Source: Eretmocerus hayati
Lineage: Eukaryota; Arthropoda; Insecta; Hymenoptera; Aphelinidae
Direction: 5' to 3'
DNA: 64,000 nucleotides
Assembly (NCBI GenBank): GCA_029851415.1
Contig: CM056743.1
Coordinates: forward strand, 89,192,501-89,256,500
Shown here piece by piece: positions 53,158 through 63,600 of the stretch. A program made the position numbers and the translations under genes. Position 1 is the stretch's first letter. Each line of letters begins with the position of its first letter. The notes beneath the pieces are model-generated. The model had not been told where the DNA came from and searched no databases. It saw only the letters and a list, made by a program, of their open reading frames with translations.

Positions 53158-53508
53158 ATGTTCCGGCAGTTGAATCAAGTCGCGAGTGTACCTCCCATCA
53201 GGAAGATCACGGACCTCAAGCAAGGATCGAAGTACCAAATCAAAGGCGGGAGGATAATCAATACCAGATTCGGCCCTGCTGTCGTTCTCGATCTAGAGGA
53301 TAGAAGAGGAAGGACTTTCTCAAGCCTCCTCCCCAAACCACTATCCGACCTTATCCGCTCAGATCAGCAGAGATATGGAAGGATTCTACGCGGAAACGGC
53401 GGAGCTTCTCTATTGTATAAAGGAAGCGGGAAAATTGAGTTCATCGATGGAGAAGGAGAAGAGCATGCGGATGAGGACCCAGCTTCGTCATCTGAAAAGG
53501 ATCAATGA
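53158..53508 (+). CDS. OB-fold-like small protein (first ORF of overlapping pair)
   Basis: 116 codons from ATG 53,158. The core reads ITDLKQGSKYQIKGGRIINT, then FGPAVVLDLED and SSLLPKPLSDLI, then LLYKGSGKIEF. The alternation of strands and the FGPAVVLxL element resemble an OB-fold nucleic-acid-binding protein found in insect mobile elements, a resemblance by eye. The C-terminus is acidic. ATG choice is supported by a TATA box and initiator 8-39 bases upstream. The last 134 bases overlap, in another frame, the first exon of a second ORF (53,375). A single-strand DNA-binding role is inferred. Confidence 0.65.
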   Translation: MFRQLNQVASVPPIRKITDLKQGSKYQIKGGRIINTRFGPAVVLDLEDRRGRTFSSLLPKPLSDLIRSDQQRYGRILRGNGGASLLYKGSGKIEFIDGEGEEHADEDPASSSEKDQ

Positions 53509-54112
53509 GATGTTAATAGAATGTCTCTCCATCATCATTGAGAACAAGTTGGAGGGGAACGAACCCATCGAATCTAGGAAATCGAGCCATCACAAATGCT
53601 GGATCGATATTTGTACGGAGGACGAAGATGAGTTCGTGGACGTGTAAGTATTAATTTCTTTCTTCACTGTATGGGTGTATGTGTTCGATCGTATAAGAAT
53701 CTTCCATCATGTATTTACAGAGAGACGTGTGATGATGCTATTGTGCCCGGTGCTGTTGTACCCATCGCGGTCAACTCCCACGAAGATGGGTCAGATATCG
53801 AAATGTGAGTATCATTTGTTGGTTCGGGAATCTAGAAGTGTGTAAGAATCAGTGGTGATATGACATTTTTACTTCCAGTCTAAGGAATGCAGGAACAGTT
53901 AGAGCCGAAGAAGAGCGAGAGGAGAAGCGTAGGAACAGACCACGTAAAATGTAAGTGGTTCATGCTGCTCATATATACCTCTGAAACAGTGGGTGGTATC
54001 GATAATTAACTTTCCCTTAATTTCTCGCTGTTTCAGAAAGCGTCACACTTTTGCGGAGAATAACACACGGATCCATTTTACGCGTCAATCTAAGAAGCGG
54101 CGCTTAATTTAG
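53375..54112 (+). CDS. Four-exon ORF overlapping the OB-fold gene, unknown product
   Basis: Exons 53,375-53,643, 53,721-53,804, 53,879-53,950 and 54,037-54,112 join to 501 bases, 166 residues plus stop. The three introns (77, 74 and 86 bases) have donors GTAAGT, GTGAGT, GTAAGT, pyrimidine-rich acceptors ending ACAG, CCAG, TCAG, and all are phase 2. Exons 2 and 3 are multiples of three, so they could be skipped without frame loss. The protein starts with a likely helical region (MRTQLRHLKRINEMLIECL), then an acidic part, then a basic end SKKRRLI fitting a nuclear signal. No family recognised. Relative to the upstream ORF it is shifted by +1. AATAAA lies 60 bases after the stop. Confidence 0.65.
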
Positions 54113-54171
54113 TGTGTGTAAATTTCATGTATTCAACTCAATTCTACTAACAGAATGTAATCTCAATCCTC

Positions 54172-54177
54172 AATAAA
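54172..54177 (+). terminator. Polyadenylation signal AATAAA
   Basis: AATAAA 60 bases downstream of the TAG of the spliced ORF, just before the hairpin element. Confidence 0.55.
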
Positions 54178-54192
54178 TATAACGAACACGTA

Positions 54193-55115
54193 CACTACCG
54201 GTCAAAAGTCTGAGGACACCTGGGAATCAAACTGATGATTTTCAGAGTTGGATATCTCAGAACCTATTGGTCGTAGAGAGGTCTGCGTGGTCGCATTTTG
54301 TAGCTCGTATCGAGTACTTTCAAATCTATTTTCTGTATTTTCCGTCCCGCGTATTATACCAGAGACACACGAGTTAGAAAGATGGATTTTTTTGCAATTT
54401 TTCAGGCAAGGTACGAACGCCCGCCAATTTTGGAGAGATTGTTGGATCGCTATGAAACCTATGACATCTTCAAGCCCATGAAAAAACCTTCAAAATCCGT
54501 TTTTGAACTTCTCCCAAAGTGGTTTTGGACTCGAGATCTGACTGATTTCGCTGAGGGTGTTTGTCTCTCAAAAAATCACACGATAATCCAAAAATGATGA
54601 GAAACAGCCCAGTTCAAGGTCGGTAGTTTTGATTTCCTTTGGCAATTTCGATGTTGAGTCAAACTCTTGCAGAAATGAGGGTCAGATGCCTCAAAACGGG
54701 CTGTTTCTCGTCATTTTTGGATTACCGTGTGATTTTTTGAGATACAAACACCCTTAGCAAAATCAGTCATATCTCGGAACCAGAACCACTTTGGGAGACG
54801 TTCAAAAACGGATTTTAAAGGTTTTTTCATGGGCTTGAAGATGTCATAGGTTTCGTAGCGATCCAACAATCTCTCCAAAATCGGCGGGCGTTCGTACCTA
54901 GCCTGAAAAATTGCGAAAAAAGGCATTCTTCTGACTCGTGTGTCTCCGGTATAATACGCGGGACGAAAAATACTGAAAATAGATTTGAAAGTGCTCGATA
55001 TGAGCTACGAAATGCAACCACGCAGAGCTCTCTACGACCAACAGGTTCTGAGATATCCAACTCCGGAAATCATCAGTCTGATTCCCAGGTGTCCTCAGAC
55101 TTTTGACCGGTAGTG
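54193..55115. mobile_element. Tc1/mariner-type hairpin MITE with TA duplication
   Basis: Starts CACTACCGGTCAAAAGTCTG and ends in its exact inverse, with TA on both sides (54,191 and 55,116). The two arms, each about 420-460 bases, are near-perfect inverted copies centred near 54,654, so the strand can fold on itself almost fully. CACTACCGGTCAAAAGT ends with TA duplication are typical of Tc1/mariner relatives. Symmetrical ORFs on both strands (54,248-54,597 and 54,711-55,060) are a consequence of the palindrome and not genes. Confidence 0.88.
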
Positions 55116-55440
55116 TATACAAAGAGTAGTTCAAATTATTATGGTATCTTTCCACACTATACTGATATAATTCTGATTTCTTTGTATACTACAGTAATGG
55201 AGAAAATTATTTGCAATCATTCAGTATTCATACAGATATAGATTAAATACTCTCATTTGACTCTGAATTTTACAAAAAAATATGTTGAAATAGTTTATTT
55301 AGAGATCAAAAACGATCAAAAAGCGTAAAGTCGGAACAGGAGATCAGGAGTATGAAAGAGGAAGCGTAAAGCCAGTGTAGGTATGGCTTGTGGTGTATGG
55401 ATAGAGGCAACGAGGCGAGTCGAGCATAGCCAGTGGGAGT
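55116..55440. other. No gene seen
   Basis: AT-rich then purine-rich sequence. Two copies of GCGTAAAG..GGAA/CCAG near 55,323 and 55,370 may start the tandem array that follows. Confidence 0.3.
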
Positions 55441-55800
55441 GCATTCTATTGCATAGTCCAGAGGTCTACATTATTTCCCGACTGTTATAAGACCGGTGTA
55501 CATATGAATGGAAACGACGAGTCGAACTGGTGGTCCCTTTCACTCAGTTAGTTGAACCATCCTATATTTTCCGTCTCGAGCGAGAATAGTATATGGATAA
55601 GCGGTGGCCACTAGTCGAACGGCAGATGACTTTCACTTGATCGGTGGGGACTGACTTGTATTTTGTATCTTGCTGGGGACCGATGTATAGATATACAGAG
55701 GGTACGAGTTCAGTGTCAGTTACCTTTCATTCGGTAAGCGGGACTCTCTTACATTTTCCATCTCTTACGAAGCTGATGAATTTTCGTTATGGTAAGGTGA
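55441..55800 (+). repeat. Diverged tandem repeat, period about 95 bp, about 4 units
   Basis: Successive units share the order (CTATATTTTCC/ACATTATTTCCC/TTGTATTTTG/TACATTTTCC)-(GTCTC/GACTG/TATCTTG/ATCTC)...GA..A.TATATGG..AAG/ATGAATGG...CCTTTCA..CGGT/CAGT..G..G. Their starts lie near 55,469, 55,561, 55,657 and 55,750. No protein is evident. Confidence 0.5.
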
Positions 55801-56307
55801 GCCATAGGGAGTGTATGTGTGTGTATATATCTATATGTATATATGTGAGCTTAAGGCGTACGCTTCAGACCAACCCTAGTTATGAACTACTCACAAGGTC
55901 AACTTGATTCCCAAATACTCCTCATCACAAACACACTTAGTACCCCACCTTCTCGAAAACTAAAGCCGCATCAGTTGCAAGCAGAACACCAACGAGACAA
56001 CACGTACTTTGCGCTCCAGGTTATGACCTGGTGCGTGAAGGATGAACTAGGAGGTAACATCACCAGGTTAGTACCCACACTGATCCACTCTTTAACATTA
56101 AGGATAGCGAGATAGTATTACACCATGTTTCTTACCCTACAACGCCATCGCCCTCGCCATTGCTATAGTATTAAGGCATGAATACAGTGCTATAGTATTA
56201 AGGGATGAAAGCAGACGGTACAAAGACACAACAACCAAAAACAAGTGCTCTTTCTAATTAATCGGGGCTATCACGTAACATTGCGGCGCGCGCGCACAAT
56301 AGTAGAT
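55801..56307. other. Intergenic, no supported gene
   Basis: A 77-codon frame (55,882-56,115) matches no family I know. The phrase GCTATAGTATTAAGG(C/G)ATGAA is repeated at about 56,161 and 56,192. Confidence 0.3.
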
Positions 56308-56535
56308 GCACCATTCTTACGCTGGTGCAAGGTCATCTCTAGGTAGACCTCGATTCCTGAACATCATCGGGGACCCAACCGAGAATGACTCAGAAATCGA
56401 GGACCTCGACTTGGGGTTAACCCGAAGATAACCCTGATGGACATCATCGGGGACCCTCGGGTTGACTTCAACGTCGTCTACCGGGAGATGACCTTGCAGA
56501 AGGTCAGCGTAGAAATGGTGTATAAGGTCTACTAA
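56308..56535. mobile_element. Short inverted-repeat (MITE-like) element
   Basis: Arms: ACCATTCTTACGCTGG..GCAAGGTCATCTC with GGTAGAC at 56,308-56,346, and the inverse (GTCTACCGGGAGATGACCTTGC ... AGCGTAGAAATGGTG) at about 56,475-56,522. ACATCATCGGGGACC occurs twice inside. No gene. Confidence 0.6.
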
Positions 56536-57010
56536 CATACCATACCTTCACATTTCGTTGCTATTCATCAGTCACTGCCTCCACTCACCTCAATGGATCA
56601 CGACGCGTCTTTCATTTCATATTCTTATTTCTTCCATTCGTTCAATTCCCACCATCTCACTAGTTCCACTACACACTCGACAGTTTATCATCTCCAACAT
56701 TCGTCCCATTACATCTATTATCATCCCTTCTTTCATTCCATCTTCTCATCCATTGCATATCATCTCATCACATAGTCTTGCACGCAAGTAAGCCACCTCC
56801 GAAAGCAGATGTTACGTCCAAAATCATTCTCAATTAGGAGTGTGAGTCGATCATCCTTTCCCATTTCATTTCCTTCATTCTGCTCATCTCTTCGACTGCT
56901 ATCCTCGCACATTTTACAATCCATCATTCATTCCACTTCAATTCATCTTTCATTCCATCCTCCAATGTCTCATCACCTTCTCCATGCATCATATGCCATC
57001 CGTAGGTAGA
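56536..57010. repeat. CATTC/TTCAT-rich low-complexity sequence
   Basis: Strand-asymmetric C/T/A-rich sequence with many CATTC, TTCATTCC and TCATC words. ORFs in it are compositional artefacts. Confidence 0.5.
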
Positions 57011-59005
57011 GACACAGGGATCTAGACTCCCATCGCTAAATCACTCCATGTTCACGTTCTTGTGACATTAAAATACTTATGTATGGTGAGTAGGTTTGGA
57101 AGTCGGTGCGAATTCAGCAATGATTCAAAGCAAGCGTTCACAAAACAGGTTGTTACAAATTTACTCTCATGGATGTAATAGATTCAGACAGGAACAGAGG
57201 GATCCACGATACGCTCAGGAACATTGCGGTAGCCCCTGTTCCTGCACCCGGAACCACATGGAAGTGTGGCGAGCAAGCGCTTAAGAGAACTTGGTGCGGG
57301 ACCAATGATAACACAAGGCAAGGATGCAACGAACAGATTTTCAACGGATTAATGCAAATCATCTCATCCTCATCAATCATGTGGACGTCTTTGGCACTAC
57401 CCTGTACTGAGAATATAGGGAAAGGATATTGAGGGTGAGATACAGGGAGAGAAGGATGAACGAAACATATAGAGTGAGACATTTGGATAATTATCTTCAA
57501 TAATCGAATGAAATAACAGTCGAATGAGAAGAAAGGCTTCGTGGATGAAACAAAGGGAATGAGAACTAAAATCATGTAGAGGGGGGGGACGAAGGATTAG
57601 GTGAAGTGAGCCGTGTTGGGTCTAACCTATTTCTAATTAGAGGAGAGAATGATAAAAAACTTGAGGAAAATTGATCCAGGTGAGGGATCAAGAGACAAGA
57701 AAATATACTGTATATCCCGTAAAGTCAAATAATTGTAGAGGGAAATACGCTGCTGAAAGGGTTTAGCAGAATGCTCTCTCATTGCGATTGAAGAAGTTAA
57801 CCAATCACATACTATTCATTAAAAAACTCAAATATATTAATTTGTTACAATGATCAATTCTCCTTTTGAAATTTGTATCAAAATATTCATTCATCCAAAA
57901 TATCGATATTATCAAATAATGAACTTCATCAAATAATTATTCCAATGGATGATGAATCATTTCTCTATCATTTCTATGAACTCTTCCCAATCTTTATGTT
58001 CACCAAGCATAATCTTCCAGAATTCCAGTCAACAATATTTCCATTAAATCATTCCGCAAAAATTATCTCATCAGCACGATAACTCCTCATCGACGGATCT
58101 CGGCCGAAACAGATTGTTAATGCGTATGCTGTGGCTAACAGACCCCAATGGATAGAATCAATCTGTTTTTGCACGTTCTTAAATATTACGAAATCATCTT
58201 CCAGTACAGGATACCTTTTTTTGATATAATCCCTTTCTTCATTATGGAAAATGATTCACCAAATTGGACGGAATACTAGGAAAAGGACACGAGTAATAAA
58301 GGATAGGAGGAATATTTGGGCAATGAATTCTGTTTCCCGGAGATAAACAAATCAAAATGATCAGAATGTTCAGAAAGTTGGTTATGAAATATGAGAATAA
58401 CAAAAAGAATATGTGATATATATTCTGTTCACTAACATATGATTCAGGCATGAGTATTCTGAGCTGTGAATGATATTTGAATTGAAAAGGAATTACTCAT
58501 GGTGACTGGATTGGGAATAGGATGAATCGGTTCTAAGAGAATCAAGTAAAATTGAGTATTCTCCTACAAATTCGTTATTTGAAGAACAAACTATGAGGTG
58601 TAAGTTTTAATTTGCACTCGGGGGAACACAGTAAAAAAGAACGTGAAGGTCGTTATTGAGTCTTATTAACGTGAAGAACCGATTGGTTGACACAGAATTT
58701 TGGTAAAGGGATGATTAGATTAGGGAAGGAAGCAATAAACTGTCCGTGAACGTGAAAATTGGAATAACAATGTCTCATTTGGAACGCAAGATTTCCAGAT
58801 TCTTTCGGCAAACTCTTTTGAGACTTCGTAGGTGTATTTTGGAGACTAAGATGATGATGCCAGTGAGTTTTGAGCCTGATCGCATGAGTATTGCTTGACT
58901 TTTGAATTTTTCAATCAGAAATTTGACATTTTTCCGAAAAAAGCACATCTTATAAATGAATTGTACTTCATTCTACTGTATGAAAGAAATGTCAAGGAAG
59001 TGATT
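57011..59005. other. Two kb of AT-rich sequence without a recognised gene
   Basis: I see no gene, intron series or large repeat. A frame at 57,169-57,432 is open but unrecognised. A partial relative of the next hairpin (CGATTGGTTGACACAGAATTT) lies near 58,680. Confidence 0.35.
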
Positions 59006-59180
59006 TAGATGTTACTCGACGTGCTGAATCGATTGGTTGATACGGAATTTCGTTAAATTGTGATTATAAAGGTCTTATAGCCCGATGTAGAAGAGGTATG
59101 GAGAAGCCGGAATGAAATGAGCCCGAATCGAAATTCCGTATTAACCAATCGATCCAGCACGTCGAGAAACGTGTAAATTA
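59006..59180. mobile_element. Small hairpin MITE
   Basis: CGACGTGCTGAATCGATTGG followed by TTGATACGGAATTTCG (from 59,018) is matched inverted by CGAAATTCCGTATTAACCAA with TCGATCCAGCACGTCG (59,129-59,164). Total about 170 bases. Confidence 0.7.
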
Positions 59181-60509
59181 GCCGCCCCAGATTTCTTGAG
59201 GGAAAAGGAGACAATATTTCTGGTTTTTAAGATGAAGAAATTACAGATAAATGGACAAAAATTCATAAGTATTATAGTATATCATGATACAAGAGCGCAA
59301 ACGATGGTTTTCGCACTTCGAATGACTTGTTTCGGCCTGAGCCGCAGGCGAGGGTCTGACTAGTCACGAGAAAGCAAAAACCGTTGCGCCCGAGTATCAT
59401 ACCATGTTTTTCGATCTTCTGTGAGCGGATTAAGAGCGACAAACGGTGTGCAGATGACTCATTTGCACACAGACTACCAAAAAAGTAATTATCGGGGGAC
59501 AGTTGACATCTAGCATTCCCATTGTGAGATGCCTCCGAACATGGCACAAAAATTTCAGGACGATTTATCAAACCAGTGGGGAGTTTTGCTGAGCCATAGG
59601 AAACAACATACATACACACATACACACACACATACATACGGACAGAGGGCTCGATAGATGGGGTTGTAGTAATTTTGTGAGGGCTGATAGAGAAAAACTG
59701 TGACCTGCATTAGATAGATCTTGGCGAAAGTGAGAGAACTGTACAAATTTCATGTATTCAAGAGCTTCACTGAAGGAGAAAGAAATTTTTTAGAGAAAAA
59801 ATTCGACGAAAATTCACCTAGCACCAAATGAATGCTTTCTCTTTCGAGAAAGCAAAACGTGATATGTGACCACGCCACGTCCAATTTTTGACTCGGATGA
59901 GGCCAGTGAAATCCAGAGGTATTCTACTCTATGGGTGAGATAGATATATAGATCGATACGCTTCATTCTGCCGGTGAGCGAAAACAATAATAATTTAGTC
60001 ATTACATAGAAGATTAAATTTTAGCAAATGAATTAAATCATGGAATTTTGCAAGAGTGGGGAGGAATATCTGATACTTATACTCAAAAGATTATACAAGA
60101 ATCAATATTTGGAATTGGGTCAGCGCTATCTACAGTCTTGTTTATATCACAGAATGGTACGTGATTTACACTTCATCAGGTACACAACGGTCATATTCAC
60201 GTCATATTTTCACAATTAAGAGTACGTACTCTACTCCTTCTACTGAGAGTGCTCATCCAAGGACTTCTGAAGTTATTGGGGGGCCAAGGGAGTCAAGCTT
60301 AATGAGATCAGGTGGGATTCGGTCAAAACACATACAGTCCCAAACAATATTGGGTAGACAGGATGCAAAATCCACAGATCAGTGACTCAGGCCAACTCTT
60401 GAGGGCTTATGCCGGTGAATTATGCACGATTGGATCTCCGAGCATCTCACATTCACTCATGAAGAGTATCGACGGCAAACATTTGCGTGGTGGAACTGCA
60501 GAAGGCATT
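59181..60509. other. Intergenic, with a CA microsatellite
   Basis: Unrecognised AT-rich sequence. A (CA)/(CATA) microsatellite lies at about 59,606-59,640. ORFs on the minus strand over it read the repeat and are not genes. Confidence 0.4.
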
Positions 60510-61440
60510 TGCCCGAGCATTTCGATTTTCGATGGGACAGAACTGAATCGACACGCGCTAAAAAGTCTATGGAAATCTGAATAGACCATCCGCCCATGCA
60601 TATATGGCTCTTTAGTGACCAGGGTAATCCCGTAATCACTTATGCTCGTCCATAGATGAGTATGAGTTCCGCAGAATCTCGTTACACGTGACGAGAAGGT
60701 CGGAAATGGAGTTCTTGAGATTTATCTTTAATTCGACTGCGAAAAATACAACCCAATAAGTAAACGTGAATGATCAATTGAGTCTCAAATTCTTCTAAAT
60801 AAGCTGGAAATTGATTCCAAATCACACATTTATCAATTCCAAGTATTTGGGACCCATTCGACCATCTACGCTCACATTTCCGGCTGTATCCTCCTATCCT
60901 TCCTCTGGAGCGATGAATGCACCGATCTGACAACCATCTCAACTCGAGATTTTTGGTCCAACAATTGGAAAAATTCCATGTGTACATCCAACCGGAGATT
61001 TGGGTTTGATTCCGTCCAGCCGCTAGCAGTTTGAATCTTTTTCTTCGAGTATTTCCTCTCCTCCCAGCTCTTTCACGGGCAATTTCGGACACCTTCCGTA
61101 CAAGACCTTCATAGGACGGCGACAACAGTGGACTCCCAGGACAGGTATTCTATCATTCTCTCCATTTTTGAGTCCCCCCAGATCAATGCAATGCGTTGAT
61201 GTATATCTCGCAGTCACATTGAAGGAAAATCTGAAGAATTCCATTCCCGGCCTTCTCGTCCCGTGTAACGAGATTCCGCGAAACCCATATCCATCGATAG
61301 ACGAGCATTAGTGATTACGGGATTGCTCTGGTCACTGGAGAGCCCTACATGCCTGGGCGGATGGTCTATTTAGATTTCCATAGGCGTTTTAGTGCATGTC
61401 CACTCAATTTTGTCCGATCGTAAATCGAGGGGCTGAGACA
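60510..61440. mobile_element. Inverted-repeat element with about 235-bp arms
   Basis: Arms about 60,517-60,750 and 61,205-61,440, inverted, roughly 80-90% alike by eye (shared words: AATAGACCATCCGCCCA, AATCCCGTAATCACT, AATCTCGTTACACG, GACGAGAAGG). The 450-base middle carries no gene that I recognise; the 147-codon minus frame at 60,682-61,125 overlaps an arm. Confidence 0.75.
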
Positions 61441-61868
61441 AATATCATGGAATCGGCCGGGCTTGGGCTTCCACGAGATCAAGACTAGTCTCGGGCTCAG
61501 TCTCATCTCGTCTCAAGAATCGAGACCGAGGCCGAGACCGAGACTGAGGGATCTTTTCTCTCGGCAAGACCGAGGCACTCATTGGACAGTCTCCACTTTC
61601 ATCTCGACTCTATCCGCCAGTCTCGCGAGAGTCTCGGTGGGTTCGGTACTAATAGAATTGTTGCACTCGTTTTTGAACGAATAGTAGGGAAAGTATCGAG
61701 TTTCGATTGTTCAATTGAATCAAAACTACAAAGAAATGGAGTGCGTTTTATCCTATTCATTTGGGCTTCCACGTGGCTACTATGAGACGTTTCTGGAGGC
61801 TGATATGAGCAGGACTAAAGGTAAAGGCCAAGCGAGATTGTTCTCATGGCGAGCAGACCGTAGAGAAA
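61441..61868. repeat. GAGACCGA/TCTCG-rich segment
   Basis: From about 61,470 to 61,640, dense GAGACCGAG and its complement (CTCGGTCTCG type words) occur in both orientations, flanked by two copies of GGGCTTCCACG (61,466 and 61,766). This may be a small decayed element. No gene. Confidence 0.4.
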
Positions 61869-61965
61869 TATCTATATGTAATCAATTCTGACACTCGATC
61901 GATATGACCGGATATCGTATTTATCACTCGCGGGAATTTCAAATTATGAAGATATAATTTTTCGG
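61869..61965 (+). repeat. Extra direct copy of the hairpin core sequence
   Basis: ATCTATATGTAATCAATTCT followed by GACACTCGATCGATATGACC and on to TTTTTCGGTCTTTGCG. A direct copy lies at about 62,395-62,500 and an inverted copy at about 62,545-62,655. Confidence 0.7.
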
Positions 61966-63107
61966 TCTTTGCGAGTTGGAGTCAGCAGACATTGCTGACG
62001 TTTTTGGCATCAATCGAGAATGGATTTTACTCCACTCTCGATCAATGCACCTTTAGAGCCTCGTATGGTTCCGAGGATGCATCTAAAAGATTTTGATGGA
62101 AAGGAATGAAGAGTAAAGATGAGAAATGAGAAACTTTATGAAAAATTTGGATTGTACGTTGATATCATGCGTGTTTCGCCCTTCTCTCATTGCTCGAGCT
62201 TTCCAAATTGGTAGAAGAGCAATGAAAGTTTACCACTGACACGCGGCTCAAGTGGCCAAATGTTCGATGGCTTGAACGCCCTCATATACGAAAATTCATC
62301 TTCGTTAAACGCTTGCGAGAAAGGTCATTTTAACTCGCTATTTCCATTTGATTTTTCAACATTTTTACTTTGGCAGCTCTTCGGCCTTCTGCCGGAGATA
62401 TATGTAATTAATTCTGACACTCGATCGATATGATCGGATATCGTATTTATCACTCGCGGGAATTTCAAATTATGGAAATATAATTTTTCGGTCTTTGCGT
62501 TAAAATTTGATTCCAAAAACGACAGCAATATCTGCTGACTTTAACTCGCGAAGACCGAAGAATAATATCTCCATAATTTGAAATTCCCGCGAGTGATAAA
62601 TACGATATCCGATCATATCGATCGAGTGTCAAAATTAATTACATATATCTCCGGCAGAAGGCCGAAGAGCTGCCAAAGTAAAAATGTTGAGAAATCAAAT
62701 GGAAATAGCGGGTTAAAATGACCTTTCTCGCAAGCGCTTAACGAAGATGAACTTTCGTATGAAAGGGCGTTCAAACCATCGAACATTCGGCCACTTGAGC
62801 CGTGTGTCAGTGGTGAACTTTCATTGCTCTTCTACCACTTTGAAAAGCCCGAGCCATGAGAGAAGGGCGGAACACGCATAATATCAGCGTACAATCCAAA
62901 TTTTTCATGAAGTTTCTCATTTCTCATCTTTACTTTTCATTCCTTTCCATCAAAATCTTTTAGATGCATCCTCGGAACCATACGAGGCTCTAAAGGTGCA
63001 TTGATCGAGAGTGGAGTAAAATCCATTCTCGATTGATGCCAAAAACGTCAGCAATGTCCGCTGACTTTAATTCGCAAAGACCGAAAAATCATATCTTTAT
63101 AATCAGA
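61943..63107. mobile_element. Large palindrome, about 1.17 kb
   Basis: The left arm (61,943-about 62,510) and right arm (about 62,540-63,107) are long inverted copies, centred near 62,525. Shared words include CATTGCTGACG/CGTCAGCAATG, GATGCATC, AAGTGGCC/GGCCACTT and CTTCGGCC. It is likely two head-to-head copies of a short element or one foldback element. No gene. Confidence 0.85.
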
Positions 63108-63181
63108 AATATCTATATCCACGTACGTGTATACAGTCTACACACTATGAGTTGAAAGAATATCGATGGCTCAGAGTGAAG

Positions 63182-63388
63182 GAATCATCTGAAATCGTAA
63201 GACTTGAAAGGAACTATCTGTAAATGTTTGGTTAAGAGGAATTACATGAAAATTTTTGGTTAAAAAAAACTATCTGAAAGTGTCTGTGGATAAAACTATC
63301 TATACATTCTTGGCTGGAAGGATTTATCTAGCATCGTAAGACTTGAAAGGAACTATCTGGATTTGTCTGATTCAGAAGGAACTACCCA
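63182..63388 (+). repeat. Diverged 28-30 bp minisatellite, about 7 units
   Basis: Units begin GGAA(C/T)(C/T)ATCTG and continue with .AAATCGTAAGACTTGAAA or .AAATGTTTGGTTAAGA. The first and sixth units share the GTAAGACTTGAAA ending, hinting at a higher-order repeat. Confidence 0.7.
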
Positions 63389-63600
63389 CCAAACAGTGAA
63401 TGTTAGTAGTATATGAGCTGGTATAGCGAGACACAACAAATGACGTCATAGGGGGTAGGGGCGTCTGGTGGGGGAGGGGCCGGGGTCATTGACCGTCTGG
63501 CGGTCAGCTGATGTGGGCCAGCGGTTTGTTTACATCGTGACGTCACAAGGTCAAGGTGATGCTGGGTGGTGTGAATATAACATTGTTTATGTTTATCATT
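63389..63600. other. GC-richer region with two TGACGTCA palindromes
   Basis: TGACGTCA at 63,441-63,448 and 63,538-63,545, with GTTTGTTTACATCG between and GGGGGAGGGGCCGGGG near 63,470. Similar words occur at 20,590-20,890. It may be a promoter of a gene beyond the window; I cannot show it. Confidence 0.35.

Noticed and set aside
1..54112. A polydnavirus (bracovirus) segment or nudivirus cluster
   Set aside because: The gene set is Polinton/adintovirus-like; I see no nudivirus core gene and no typical bracovirus family such as ankyrin, PTP or EP1-like proteins.
54248..55060. Mirror-image ORFs with the phrase RYERPPILERLLDRYE
   Set aside because: Both come from the arms of the palindrome; the same peptide on both strands follows from the inverted repeat.
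56558..57009. Ser/His-rich ORFs
   Set aside because: Low-complexity CATTC-rich DNA; no codon structure.
57169..57432. 87-codon plus-strand ORF
   Set aside because: Open but with no likeness, no promoter signs and no splice partners that I can support.
60682..61125. 147-codon minus-strand ORF
   Set aside because: Starts in the middle and runs into an inverted arm; no motif recognised, so not reported as a gene.
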